A stretch of DNA of 36,271 nucleotides from a virus, in the IMG/VR virus record IMGVR_UViG_3300025889_000395, positions 1-36,271 of that record, one strand, 5' to 3'. Positions 7,334-13,255 of this stretch are shown in pieces. The first letter of the stretch is position 1. Each line of letters begins with the position of its first letter. Both the position numbers and the translations under genes were made by a program. Under the pieces are notes generated by a model. It did not search any database and was not told the origin of the DNA. It saw nothing but the letters and a program-made list of their open reading frames with translations.

Positions 7334-7686
7334 ATTACAAATATCCAGTTTGGGCTATCAAGAGAGATGTTCGTGACGTTGAGATGCCTGTAAATGAAAG
7401 CGGTTACCCAGGTTATGATCATGCTATTTGGTATTGGTGGGATCTTAAAACTACCACTTTGAATACTTATGATGGTGTGACTTGGGATGCCGCTGATTTC
7501 ATTATTCGTTCCAAGAATAAGACTTTGATGGAGTCTCCTTATGTAAAAATTGAATGGGAGAGGCTTTCAGAAGACACTTGGAGAAAATATTGCATCACTG
7601 GTGGCTCTAAAACTGTTGTGGCTACTTTGACTAAGCGTGGTCGTATTGAGAATCCTGAGTCTACTTATAGATGGTATAAGGAGTAA
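7327..7686 (+). CDS. Hypothetical Trp-rich protein, 119 aa
   Basis: AGG about 6 bases upstream supports ATG 7327. The product is rich in tryptophan and aromatic residues (HAIWYWWDLKTTT, VTWDAADF, EWERLSEDTWRKY, YRWYKE) and looks like a compact beta protein. No family was recognised. The next start lies only 3 bases after its stop. Confidence 0.65.
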   Translation: MVNYKYPVWAIKRDVRDVEMPVNESGYPGYDHAIWYWWDLKTTTLNTYDGVTWDAADFIIRSKNKTLMESPYVKIEWERLSEDTWRKYCITGGSKTVVATLTKRGRIENPESTYRWYKE

Positions 7687-7688
7687 TT

Positions 7689-7850
7689 GTGTCTAAGAAG
7701 TTGTATCTTGATGGATCTCCTGACACTTTCACTATGCGTGAGTTTCTTGAAATGAGAGACGCTGATAGTGTTGAGTCTATGAGAGGTGATGATTATGATG
7801 TATGGAGTTTCTTGAAAAAGAAGGAGAAAGATAATGGGACCGAAGAATAG
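7689..7850 (+). CDS. Hypothetical protein, 53 aa, GTG start
   Basis: AAGGAG at 7679-7684 precedes GTG 7689 with good spacing. It encodes a short charged protein (lysine-rich start, acidic middle, lysine-rich end) with no recognised motif. Its end overlaps the next gene by 17 bases, so they are likely translated in tandem. Confidence 0.6.
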   Translation: MSKKLYLDGSPDTFTMREFLEMRDADSVESMRGDDYDVWSFLKKKEKDNGTEE

Positions 7851-8037
7851 AAATGCTAAACTTGCTAGTGATGGCAAGCCACAGAAGCAAGTTATTGGAA
7901 CCCACGTTAGATATATTGGTATGGGTGATAAGTGGTATACTTGTTCTGTTTGTGATCGCCGTTTCTTGCGTGGTTTCTTTTGGGAATCCGAAGGGAAGAG
8001 CGGCTGTACCCAAAGGTGTCTCAAGAAGCAACTCTAA
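7834..8037 (+). CDS. Small zinc-finger-like protein, 67 aa
   Basis: An AAGGAG SD precedes ATG 7834. CSVC (about 42-45) and CTQRC (about 58-62) form a four-cysteine pattern suited to one zinc ion, with basic flanks (MGPKNRNAKLASDGKPQKQ and the KKQL end) that suggest nucleic acid binding. Rival frames here lack a comparable SD. Function is not established. Confidence 0.65.
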   Translation: MGPKNRNAKLASDGKPQKQVIGTHVRYIGMGDKWYTCSVCDRRFLRGFFWESEGKSGCTQRCLKKQL

Positions 8038-8055
8038 TTACATGTGGGAGTGATA

Positions 8056-8334
8056 ATGGAAGATATCAAATTCTTTACATTGGCTGAAGATGAAAGCGGT
8101 TTCCCAACTCCAGAAGATCTGATTGATAAGTTTATCTCTCTCCATAATGAGATGGGGATTGATGATGCTGACATGCTTGATCAGTCAATAGATTCGCTTA
8201 TGGTTAATACCGCTCTAGCATTTGATGCTCAGTATGTTAAGGTTGAAAATAAAACCTATGTGTTCTTCCCTCATGATATACCTATAGATGAAGCTGTTGT
8301 TGTCTATAAAAATCAAAACAGAATAGAGTTTTAG
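8056..8334 (+). CDS. Hypothetical acidic protein, 92 aa
   Basis: GGGAG at 8046-8050 favours ATG 8056 over the GTG at 8044. It is acidic, with a helical middle (DLIDKFISLHNEMGIDDADMLDQSIDSLMVNTALAF) and a beta-rich C-terminus (YVKVENKTYVFFPHDIPIDEAVVVY). The family is unknown. It is the last gene before the strong terminator at 8341. Confidence 0.65.
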   Translation: MEDIKFFTLAEDESGFPTPEDLIDKFISLHNEMGIDDADMLDQSIDSLMVNTALAFDAQYVKVENKTYVFFPHDIPIDEAVVVYKNQNRIEF

Positions 8335-8340
8335 AAATAA

Positions 8341-8372
8341 ACGGGGGGTGCGAAATATTTCGCACCCCCCGT
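8341..8372 (+). terminator. Rho-independent terminator, perfect 32-base palindrome
   Basis: The 32-base segment is a perfect inverted repeat (arms ACGGGGGGTGCGAAA with TTTCGCACCCCCCGT) followed by a T-rich run. It ends the operon of small genes upstream. Its centre contains GTGCGAAA and TTTCGCAC back to back, the same 8-mer as the promoters of the cassette array at 11-18 kb. Confidence 0.85.
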
Positions 8373-8417
8373 ACCTTTTGTTTTTATTCGTTAGTTTGTT
8401 TCTGTATGGAGCTTATT

Positions 8418-8516
8418 GTGGCTAAATTGAAGTGTGAAGAGTGCGGTCGTGTTTTTGACCTTTCTAATGAAGAAGAGGCAGAGGAGTGGTATTACGGTCA
8501 TGATTGCGAAGGGTGA
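8418..8516 (+). CDS. Zinc-ribbon miniprotein, 32 aa, GTG start
   Basis: GGAG at 8408-8411 is correctly spaced for GTG 8418; an in-frame ATG at 8406 lacks an SD. The product has CEECG (Cys-x2-Cys) and a C-terminal HDCEG, enough ligands for a single zinc ion, in the manner of small zinc-ribbon proteins common in phage genomes. Role unknown. Confidence 0.55.
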   Translation: MAKLKCEECGRVFDLSNEEEAEEWYYGHDCEG

Positions 8517-8586
8517 GATAATCGCTCTGGTTCTGGCGATTTCTGCTGTTGTGTATGGTTACATTGTTCTTTTTGATATTAAGTGA
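8500..8586 (+). CDS. Single-helix membrane miniprotein, 28 aa
   Basis: This short frame starts within the previous gene. It encodes MIAKGEII followed by a 16-residue hydrophobic helix and the end FDIK. The SD is weak, so translation probably depends on coupling. Its reality rests on the membrane helix and the tight overlaps with neighbours. Confidence 0.4.
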   Translation: MIAKGEIIALVLAISAVVYGYIVLFDIK

Positions 8587-8594
8587 GGTTTACT

Positions 8595-8765
8595 ATGGTT
8601 GATGAATGCCTTATCCATCGAACGAATCTTGAGTATCTACATATCTGTATTCAGGATCTAGAGCAGGCTGGTATCGAACTTCCTTTAGGGGAGTATGATG
8701 ACCTGTATAACATTATTGAAGAGGTGCGTGAGTATTTCTTTGATGTTGCCGAAGGGAAGAAATGA
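8595..8765 (+). CDS. Hypothetical protein, 56 aa
   Basis: GTGAGG about 6 bases upstream sets the start at ATG 8595 rather than the ATG at 8583. The product is a small all-helical acidic protein (DECLIHRTNLEYLHICIQD, then EYDDLYNIIEEVREYFFD). No domain was recognised. Stop and next ATG overlap (ATGA). Confidence 0.6.
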   Translation: MVDECLIHRTNLEYLHICIQDLEQAGIELPLGEYDDLYNIIEEVREYFFDVAEGKK

Positions 8766-8857
8766 CTGTTTATAAAAAAATAATTATTGGTATTTCTGTT
8801 TTGGCTGTCATTTCTTGTTATGTCGGTCTCTATTATATCGTCACCCTTAGTTATTAA
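8762..8857 (+). CDS. Single-helix membrane miniprotein, 31 aa
   Basis: GAAGGGAAG precedes ATG 8762. MTVYKK is followed by a hydrophobic stretch to the end (IIIGISVLAVISCYVGLYYIVTL), one transmembrane helix. It is one of several membrane miniproteins in this operon and may be a small toxin or membrane effector; function unknown. Confidence 0.55.
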   Translation: MTVYKKIIIGISVLAVISCYVGLYYIVTLSY

Positions 8858-8866
8858 AAGGTTGTT

Positions 8867-9100
8867 ATGAATAACTATCCACCCGGTGTTTCTGGATTGG
8901 AACCAGAAATTGAAGGACCGCTTCGTGAAGAAGAAGTTGTTGTCGATTTCGTTTGTAAAAACTGTGTCGATGATGGTAGAGAACGTTGGGGTTTTCTTCA
9001 GTTGTATCGTGACAAGTATTGGATTGTCTTTTGGGATTGTCCATCTTGTGGTACTGAGTATGTCAAAGATGGTTATGATGAAAATGGATGGAGTAAGTGA
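8867..9100 (+). CDS. Zinc-ribbon protein with YPPGVSG motif, 77 aa
   Basis: The N-terminus MNNYPPGVSGLEPEIEG matches the YPPGVTG-NEPEI signature that recurs in small proteins of many actinobacteriophages. It is followed by two cysteine pairs, CKNC (about 30-33) and CPSC (about 58-61), that would bind one zinc ion, and a beta hairpin between them. Biochemical function is unknown. This family is a useful marker of an actinophage. Confidence 0.75.
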   Translation: MNNYPPGVSGLEPEIEGPLREEEVVVDFVCKNCVDDGRERWGFLQLYRDKYWIVFWDCPSCGTEYVKDGYDENGWSK

Positions 9101-9261
9101 TGTACATTGTTATGACCGGTAATCCGTTTGATGGTTACGAATTTTTTGGTCCTTTCGATGATGTTGATGATGCTTGTTTTTGGGCTGATCGGAATGCTTC
9201 ATGGGAATGGTATTCGGTGAAGATTGCTCCTGTTAATGAAGTGAAGGATGGTGATGTCTGA
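9100..9261 (+). CDS. Conserved small actinophage-type protein, 53 aa
   Basis: The start overlaps the preceding stop. The sequence YIVMTGNPFDGYEFFGPFDDVDDACFWADRN resembles the short actinophage family with 'V.GNP.DG....GPF...E.A...A' (from memory, not searched): a strand, a turn and a helix. The C-terminus gives another strand (SWEWYSVKIAPV). Function is unknown. The stop overlaps the next ATG. Confidence 0.65.
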   Translation: MYIVMTGNPFDGYEFFGPFDDVDDACFWADRNASWEWYSVKIAPVNEVKDGDV

Positions 9262-9617
9262 TGGGTGCTGATTTTATTTGGGCTAGAGCTGATATAAGCG
9301 AAGGGTTGGATGTTTGGGTTGAAAGACTTGAGCATCTTCCTGATGCTGAAGTTTTTTCAGCACTACTTTATCATCATGATTGGGATCATTATGATGGCAA
9401 TATTTATGCTGCTCGGTCTGAGATTATGTCTGCTATTGATGTTTGCTTTGACAGAAGCAGGAGGGATGTTGGTAGGGCATGGTTTGGTGATAATTGTGAG
9501 TATCTTATTACTGGCGGTTTGAGTTGGGGAGATGATCCAACTGAAGCTTTTGCTTCTGTCACATTATTCAGCGACTTTCAGTATTGGTATCGTTTCAGTA
9601 TTGGTATCGTGAAGTAA
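9261..9617 (+). CDS. Hypothetical protein with LSWGD-PTEAF motif, 118 aa
   Basis: The protein reads MGADFIWARADIS, then a helix, then DNCEYLITGGLSWGDDPTEAFASVTLFSDF, a pattern I associate with small actinophage proteins of unknown function. The last residues are altered by a 17-base tandem duplication (9576-9609): without it the frame would stay open into the following gene. The stop at 9615-9617 may therefore be a recent product of that duplication. Confidence 0.7.
   Translation: MGADFIWARADISEGLDVWVERLEHLPDAEVFSALLYHHDWDHYDGNIYAARSEIMSAIDVCFDRSRRDVGRAWFGDNCEYLITGGLSWGDDPTEAFASVTLFSDFQYWYRFSIGIVK
9576..9609 (+). repeat. 17-base perfect tandem duplication
   Basis: Bases 9576-9592 and 9593-9609 are identical (TTTCAGTATTGGTATCG). 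Because 17 is not a multiple of three, the second copy shifts the reading frame at the end of the upstream gene. Confidence 0.95.
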
Positions 9618-9631
9618 GAGGGGCTTCTTTT

Positions 9632-9883
9632 ATGACTAATGAAGAAAGAGAAAGAATGGAGTATGGTCAAATGATGATTAGTTTGCATACTACCATTCCT
9701 GAGTGGATGCCTGAAAAGCTTGACGGTGATCGTGTTATTGGTTGGCGTTTGATGACTGAGGCGGTGAATGGTGTAGCTAAGCCGGTTGGTTATCAGATCG
9801 TCTCAAATGGCGGGATCTATGAATCAAACATGGATGGCCTAATCTATAGAGCTACTAACTTGAATATGATTGGAGAAAACTGA
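9632..9883 (+). CDS. Hypothetical protein, 83 aa
   Basis: GAGGGG at 9618-9623 precedes ATG 9632. The N-terminus MTNEERERMEYGQ is helical and charged. The rest is beta-like (GWRLMTEAVNGVAKPVGYQIVSNGGIYE), resembling a small single-domain fold. No family recognised. The stop overlaps the next ATG. Confidence 0.65.
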   Translation: MTNEERERMEYGQMMISLHTTIPEWMPEKLDGDRVIGWRLMTEAVNGVAKPVGYQIVSNGGIYESNMDGLIYRATNLNMIGEN

Positions 9884-10098
9884 TGGAAAAGAAACTGCCG
9901 GAATTTATTTATGCTGTAAAGACTATCGCTTATGATGTGCAAGACATCGTAGACGATATTAGAAAGGCGGATCCTGATAAGGAAGAAATCGGGATCGAAG
10001 ATGTCATTGATGTAATCGATATGCGTCTAGAAGATGACGATGACCACAAGGGCAATATGTTTACCTTGGTAGACGGAAATGGCTACGAATACGACTGA
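9883..10098 (+). CDS. Hypothetical very acidic protein, 71 aa
   Basis: This is the last gene of the left + strand operon. It is dominated by Asp/Glu (DVQDIVDDIRKADPDKEE, then MRLEDDDDHKG) and could mimic DNA in charge, as some phage inhibitors do, but nothing proves this. After it comes a 1.1-kb stretch with no gene. Confidence 0.65.
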   Translation: MEKKLPEFIYAVKTIAYDVQDIVDDIRKADPDKEEIGIEDVIDVIDMRLEDDDDHKGNMFTLVDGNGYEYD

Positions 10099-10354
10099 CA
10101 AATTTGCCGGGGTGAGATAAATAACTATCATATATATATCTACCCAGAGAAAGAAACAACAAACAGCAAACCAACACACCAGATAAACCAGAAACAACCC
10201 CCGAAAAAAGAAAAACCAGATAAACAATCCTAACAAAAAGAAAAAAAGATCCTAACAAAACCCCTAAAAGATGTTGCGATCATTCAATAAACATGCAAGT
10301 AATCGTATGTTTATGCACAATTACGTGGGTTTTTTCCTGGTTTTCGTGGATTTT

Positions 10355-10413
10355 ATGCATAATTACTGTATATTTATGCATATTTATGCATTGCGATGCA
10401 TAATTACTGTATA
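10355..10413 (+). repeat. Iteron-like direct repeats, possible origin
   Basis: The 18-mer ATGCATAATTACTGTATA occurs at 10355-10372 and 10396-10413. Between them TATTTATGCA is repeated in tandem (10371-10390), and a degenerate relative occurs near 10305-10320. AT-rich iterons of this kind are typical of replication initiator or regulator binding sites. No initiator gene is adjacent, so the role is a guess. Confidence 0.6.
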
Positions 10414-10473
10414 ATCCTATGAAAAGACTAGGAAATATTCCAAGGGTGGGGTGGGTGTCTACTACTATCTCCT

Positions 10474-10589
10474 ATGTATCCCCTATATAGGAAATAAGAC
10501 ATCTCACCCCGCCTTTTGGATTATCTGGGTTCTTTCAGCTGGTTATGTGTGTCTCCTCTATATAGGAAATACAACACCTTATCCCGCCT
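10474..10589 (+). repeat. Two about 44-base direct repeats with CCTATATAGG-type core
   Basis: Segments at 10474-10516 and 10545-10589 are very similar (both read TATGT-TC-CCT, then CTATATAGGAAATA, then CCCGCCTT). The core CTATATAG is palindromic, as expected for a dimeric protein site. The start-to-start distance is about 71 bases. Confidence 0.7.
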
Positions 10590-10626
10590 TGTTTCTCCAG
10601 AATAAATGTTGACTACTTTGGTCGTC

Positions 10627-10657
10627 TTTTAGGCCCTGTAAATTCGGGGCCTAAAAA
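10627..10657. repeat. Inverted repeat
   Basis: TTTTAGGCCC and GGGCCTAAAA form a hairpin with a 10-base loop. It is not a normal terminator on either strand, because the downstream side is A-rich rather than T-rich. Confidence 0.55.
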
Positions 10658-10685
10658 AATTTGTCTATAGTCAGAAATGGAAATA

Positions 10686-11101
10686 AATATGAGAAGAGAA
10701 TGAGATATTCCCCTGTTAATGTCTTGTTTCAAAACATCAAAATCAATAACTATGTTTTCCCCTATAAAGAAATAGAACCGTCGATTAGTCCTATCTGATC
10801 TACTATATAAGATGGAGAGAAAGCTCTTATATAAGATGATGATAAACCCGGCTTGAAAAGTGCCTAAAAAAACCGGGGAGAAACCGCCTATATTACTCCC
10901 TTGTAATCTCCTGCTTATCCACGATATAAAACCCGATGGAATAACCAAACAGAACCCCGCCTAACTATCCAGCTACCAGAAAAAATCCCACCCGGTTGGG
11001 TGGACCAACTTTTCACCAAATTTAATACGTCATACGAACAGAAAAAACGGGTCCGAATAAAACCCAAATCCCAAACCAAATAGACAATATGAGAAGAGAA
11101 T
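10686..11101 (+). repeat. 16-base direct repeat pair, 400 bases apart
   Basis: AATATGAGAAGAGAAT occurs at 10686-10701 and at 11086-11101. It may be a protein site within the gene-free region. ATATAAGATG is also repeated near 10806 and 10829. Confidence 0.6.
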
Positions 11102-11201
11102 CAACTAGTCCTAATTAATATTGGAAACCAAAATCGGATGTCACAAAACAAATATCAATACGAAAATCTATTCAACCTGTCAAGTGGCAAAATCAAAACA
11201 A

Positions 11202-11244
11202 ATGGGTGTTCAAAGAAAAACTTCGTTTTTCTTTGAACACCCAT
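11202..11244 (-). terminator. Strong terminator at the left end of the cassette array
   Basis: Two perfect 19-base arms (11202-11220 and 11226-11244) enclose the loop CTTCG. On the - strand the stem is followed by a T-rich stretch (TTGTTTTGATTTTG), so it should stop transcripts from the array. The symmetric stem may also act on + transcripts. Confidence 0.85.
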
Positions 11245-11294
11245 CATGCTTGGGTTTCGGTGATGGGTGCGAGTGTTGATACGTGAATGGAAAT

Positions 11295-11370
11295 ACATAT
11301 GAAAGATTGAGTAGAGCCTACCCTAACATGACTGGCGTTCCAAGCCGCGAAGCGGCGCAGTGAACGCCAG
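11295..11370 (-). repeat. Cassette-junction remnant: box-A-like motif and second-type hairpin
   Basis: After the terminator of the leftmost cassette there is a 39-base hairpin (11332-11370, arms CTGGCGTTC/GAACGCCAG with inner GCCGC/GCGGC). A CCTACCCTA element follows (11318-11326), then a weak copy of the conserved box (ACATATGAAA, 11295-11304). This matches the order of a normal junction but leads to no gene, so a further cassette was probably lost here. Confidence 0.6.
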
Positions 11371-11373
11371 CAA

Positions 11374-11401
11374 GGCCCGCACCCCCCAGGGGGTGCGGGC
11401 C
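11374..11401 (-). terminator. Terminator of cassette 1
   Basis: GC-rich hairpin with arms GGCCCGCACCCCC/GGGGTGCGGGCC directly after the stop of cassette 1. There is no real T-run; a second hairpin follows, like the tandem or U-less terminators of actinobacteria. Confidence 0.8.
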
Positions 11402-11407
11402 GTACTG

Positions 11408-11752
11408 TCAGGCCTGGCGGGCTGCGTACAGCTCGCCGTCGCTCGTCGTGACCGCCGTCAGGGCGACCCCGCTCGCCTTGGCGAGCGTGGCGACCCGCTG
11501 ACGGTAGCGGCTCGTCCAGGCGTTCAGCAGGGCGGCCTCGTCGCCCTGGTAGCGGGTCAGGCGCTCGGCCCGGTACTGGGCGAACTCGTCGCCGTTCAGA
11601 TCGAACTCGGGGATCAGCATGGCTTCCCCGATTTCGAGCGCCTGGGCGTCGCTGATGTCCAAGGCGGACACCGTCGACTTGCGGCCACGCTTGGCGACCT
11701 TGGGCTGGATACTGGCAAGGCTCACGACCTTGCGAGTGGGCTTGCTGGACAT
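11408..11752 (-). CDS. Cassette 1: small basic protein, paralogue of cassette 2, 114 aa
   Basis: ATG at 11752 follows a GGAGG SD. The protein has the near-identical N-terminal block RKVVSLASIQPKVAKRGRKSTV, with an AT-hook-like RGRK (22-25), then an acidic alpha region (ALEIGEAMLIPEFDLNGDEF), an Arg-rich helix (LLNAWTSRYRQRVATLAKASG) and the C-terminus TAVTTSDGELYAARQA. About 78% of residues match cassette 2 by my own count, with no length change, so the pair arose by duplication. Nucleic acid binding is plausible from RGRK and the Arg-rich helix, but the family is not recognised. Own promoter at 11805-11836. Confidence 0.85.
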   Translation of the reverse strand: MSSKPTRKVVSLASIQPKVAKRGRKSTVSALDISDAQALEIGEAMLIPEFDLNGDEFAQYRAERLTRYQGDEAALLNAWTSRYRQRVATLAKASGVALTAVTTSDGELYAARQA

Positions 11753-11772
11753 CACTACCTCCGTAGTGTCGT

Positions 11773-11795
11773 GACAGGAACCGGGTGTCCCTGTC
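11773..11795 (-). other. 5' mRNA stem-loop of cassette 1
   Basis: On the - strand GACAGG and CCTGTC pair around an A-CACCCGG-type loop. It begins within about 10 bases of the predicted transcription start, upstream of the SD. Confidence 0.65.
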
Positions 11796-11804
11796 GCTAG
11801 GTAC

Positions 11805-11836
11805 AAGGTAACACATGTGTCCGGATACATGCGAAA
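11805..11836 (-). promoter_or_regulatory. Promoter of cassette 1
   Basis: On the - strand TTTCGCAT (11836-11829), 18 bases, then -10 TACCTT (11810-11805). Confidence 0.75.
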
Positions 11837-11862
11837 CCTGGCAAATGGCCTACCCTATCGGA

Positions 11863-11901
11863 GTGGTGTACGGAATTTCGCTACGCGATTCCGTACACCA
11901 C
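11863..11901 (-). repeat. Junction inverted repeat upstream of promoter 1
   Basis: 14-base perfect arms GTGGTGTACGGAAT/ATTCCGTACACCAC enclose TTCGCTACGCG. Box A (ATATGTGTGAAA on +, 11920-11931) follows. Confidence 0.85.
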
Positions 11902-11957
11902 CGTGAGTAGAGATTGAGAATATGTGTGAAAGTCGAAGGCTGTAACGTCTAGAAGGA

Positions 11958-11996
11958 CTGGTGTTCCAAGCCGCGAAGCGGCGCAGTGAACACCAG
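11958..11996 (-). repeat. Second-type hairpin after cassette 2 terminator
   Basis: Arms CTGGTGTTC/GAACACCAG with inner GCCGC/GCGGC. It has the same architecture as 11332-11370 with a compensated C-G to T-A pair. Confidence 0.8.
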
Positions 11997-11999
11997 AAA

Positions 12000-12027
12000 G
12001 GGCCGCACCCCGTTCGGGGTGCGGCCC
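12000..12027 (-). terminator. Terminator of cassette 2
   Basis: Hairpin arms GGGCCGCACCCCG/CGGGGTGCGGCCC. Only a short T3 run follows on the - strand. Confidence 0.8.
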
Positions 12028-12033
12028 GGTCTG

Positions 12034-12378
12034 TCAGGACTGCCGTGCGGCGTACATCTCGCCGTCGCTGGTGGTGACGGCGGTGAGGTTCACACCGCTG
12101 GCCTTGGCCAGAGCGGCCACACGCTGGCGGTGACGGCTGGTCCAGGCGTTGGTGAGGGCGGCGGCATCGTAGTTGTACCGGATGATCCGCTCCTCATGGT
12201 AGGCGTAGAAGTCCTCGCCGTTGAGGTCGTACTCCGGAATGAGCATCGCCTCACCGATCTCCAGAGCCTGCGCATCTGCGATGTCGAGGTCGGTGACGGT
12301 GGACTTGCGGCCTCGCTTGGCAACCTTGGGTTGCAGGCTGGCCAGGCTGACGACCTTGCGGTCAGGGTTGGTGGACAT
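12034..12378 (-). CDS. Cassette 2: small basic protein, paralogue of cassette 1, 114 aa
   Basis: ATG at 12378 follows an AAAGGG SD. Conserved with cassette 1: the RKVVSLAS-QPKVAKRGRKSTV block, DAQALEIGEAMLIPE-DLNG, NAWTSR-RQRVA-LAKASGV, and LTAVTTSDGE-YAARQ. Divergence clusters at residues 55-76 (EDFYAYHEERIIRYNYDAAALT here), so that region may set partner specificity, while the N- and C-terminal blocks are under constraint. Function unknown; expression is from its own promoter at 12428-12459. Confidence 0.85.
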   Translation of the reverse strand: MSTNPDRKVVSLASLQPKVAKRGRKSTVTDLDIADAQALEIGEAMLIPEYDLNGEDFYAYHEERIIRYNYDAAALTNAWTSRHRQRVAALAKASGVNLTAVTTSDGEMYAARQS

Positions 12379-12397
12379 GGTATCCCTTTCGGGTTGG

Positions 12398-12418
12398 GCA
12401 GGGACCGGATGTCCCTGC
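12398..12418 (-). other. 5' mRNA stem-loop of cassette 2
   Basis: GCAGGGAC and GTCCCTGC on the - strand pair around loop ATCCG, near the predicted mRNA 5' end. Confidence 0.65.
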
Positions 12419-12427
12419 TCTGAGTAC

Positions 12428-12459
12428 AGACTACACCAAGGGACAGAATATGCACGAAA
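12428..12459 (-). promoter_or_regulatory. Promoter of cassette 2
   Basis: TTTCGTGC, 18 bases, TAGTCT. The box differs from consensus at two positions (GTG for CAC pattern). Confidence 0.75.
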
Positions 12460-12485
12460 CTTGGACTCTGGCCTACCCTGTCGAA

Positions 12486-12524
12486 GTGGTGTGCGGAATT
12501 TCGCTACGCGATTCCGCACACCAC
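12486..12524 (-). repeat. Junction inverted repeat upstream of promoter 2
   Basis: Arms GTGGTGTGCGGAAT/ATTCCGCACACCAC enclose TTCGCTACGCG. Compared with 11863-11901, a T-A pair is replaced by C-G on both arms (covariation). Degenerate box A at 12543-12554. Confidence 0.85.
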
Positions 12525-12580
12525 CGTGAGCAGAGAGTGGAAGCGTGTGTGAAAGTTGCGGTGTCTACTATCTAGGTGGA

Positions 12581-12619
12581 CTGGTGTTCCACAGCGCGAA
12601 GCGATGTGCTGAACACCAG
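12581..12619 (-). repeat. Second-type hairpin after cassette 3 terminator
   Basis: Arms CTGGTGTTC/GAACACCAG; the inner part is less regular than in the two copies to the left. Confidence 0.75.
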
Positions 12620-12622
12620 CGA

Positions 12623-12650
12623 AGGCCGCACCCCCGAAGGGGTGCGGCCT
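12623..12650 (-). terminator. Terminator of cassette 3
   Basis: Hairpin arms AGGCCGCACCCC/GGGGTGCGGCCT around CGAA. Confidence 0.8.
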
Positions 12651-12664
12651 GTCGCCGGGGGAGG

Positions 12665-13003
12665 TCAGTCGCCCGTCACGCCGTATTCCAGGAAGAGGTC
12701 ACACGCCGTGAAGAGGTCCAGCTCTTCCTGGCTGCCGCTGTCCGGACCCGGGAGGTCCCAGCCGTCAGCGATCCGGAGCCACTCATCCCAGACCCAGAAC
12801 GCAGCCTTGACGGCCTCCGGGGGGACGGTGTCCCCGTCGTGCAGGAAGGCGAGTTGCTCGGCCTGGCTGACAGCGTCGACGGAGTCGGCGAAGATCGCCA
12901 GACCCGGGGCGCTGAGCTTGCCGGTGTCGGCCAGCAGTCGGTTCAGGAACGCTCCGACCGTCACCATGCAACGGCAGAGCAGTTCGTATTCGTACTTCGG
13001 CAT
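12665..13003 (-). CDS. Cassette 3: acidic helical protein, 112 aa
   Basis: ATG at 13003 has GGGAGG at 8 bases; a GTG two codons earlier is too close to the SD. The product is mostly helical (MPKYEYELLCRCMVTVGAFLNRLLADTGK), with a central HDGDTVPPEAVKAAFWVWDEWLRIADGW segment and an acidic C-terminus (LDLFTACDLFLEYGVTGD). No recognised family. Promoter at 13062-13093; no clean 5' stem-loop of the common type is seen, only a GGTCACCGTGAC element. Confidence 0.8.
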   Translation of the reverse strand: MPKYEYELLCRCMVTVGAFLNRLLADTGKLSAPGLAIFADSVDAVSQAEQLAFLHDGDTVPPEAVKAAFWVWDEWLRIADGWDLPGPDSGSQEELDLFTACDLFLEYGVTGD

Positions 13004-13061
13004 TTCCACTACCTCCCATTAGTTGCGTCACGGTGACCCCATGTCCCCGTCGACATCTGTC

Positions 13062-13093
13062 ACGTTATCGCATGGGACCGAATATGTGCGAAA
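13062..13093 (-). promoter_or_regulatory. Promoter of cassette 3
   Basis: TTTCGCAC, 18 bases, TAACGT on the - strand. Confidence 0.8.
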
Positions 13094-13118
13094 CTTCGTG
13101 ACAGATGCGCCTACATCG

Positions 13119-13157
13119 CTGGAGTACGAATTTTCGCTTCGCGAATTCGTACTCCAG
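13119..13157 (-). repeat. Junction inverted repeat upstream of promoter 3
   Basis: 14-base arms CTGGAGTACGAATT/AATTCGTACTCCAG around TTCGCTTCGCG. Box A variant at 13176-13187. Confidence 0.85.
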
Positions 13158-13213
13158 TCTGCCTTGTGAGCAGAGATGTGTGTGAAATTTGTATTGGCAT
13201 ATGTGTAGAGTGA

Positions 13214-13252
13214 CTGGCGTTCCACGACGCGAAGCGGCGTGCTGAACGCCAG
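13214..13252 (-). repeat. Second-type hairpin after cassette 4 terminator
   Basis: Arms CTGGCGTTC/GAACGCCAG with loop containing GACGCGAAGCGGCG. This is the rightmost copy of this hairpin type; cassettes 5-13 lack it. Confidence 0.8.
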
Positions 13253-13255
13253 CAA

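Larger units (their letters stand above)
10099..11201. other. 1.1-kb gene-free region between convergent gene blocks
   Basis: No convincing gene is seen on either strand. The first part (10140-10270) is strongly A/C-rich on the + strand, with two copies of ATCCTAACAAAA. The rest has iteron-like AT motifs, two 44-base direct repeats, short hairpins (for example 10987-11003) and a repeated 16-mer, annotated separately. Genes on both sides end here, so it needs no promoter, which makes its size and repeat content unusual. It could be a replication origin, a packaging or terminal site, or a silencer of read-through (inference). Confidence 0.7.

Noticed and set aside
7853-8053. Alternative + frame at 7853-8053
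   Set aside because: The overlapping frame at 7834-8037 has AAGGAG before its ATG and a Cys4 pattern; the alternative has neither.
10027-10948. Minus-strand frames at 10027-10258 and 10613-10948
   Set aside because: Low-complexity Phe/Leu/Val products from an A-rich + strand, or no SD and no recognisable protein; the region is better seen as non-coding.
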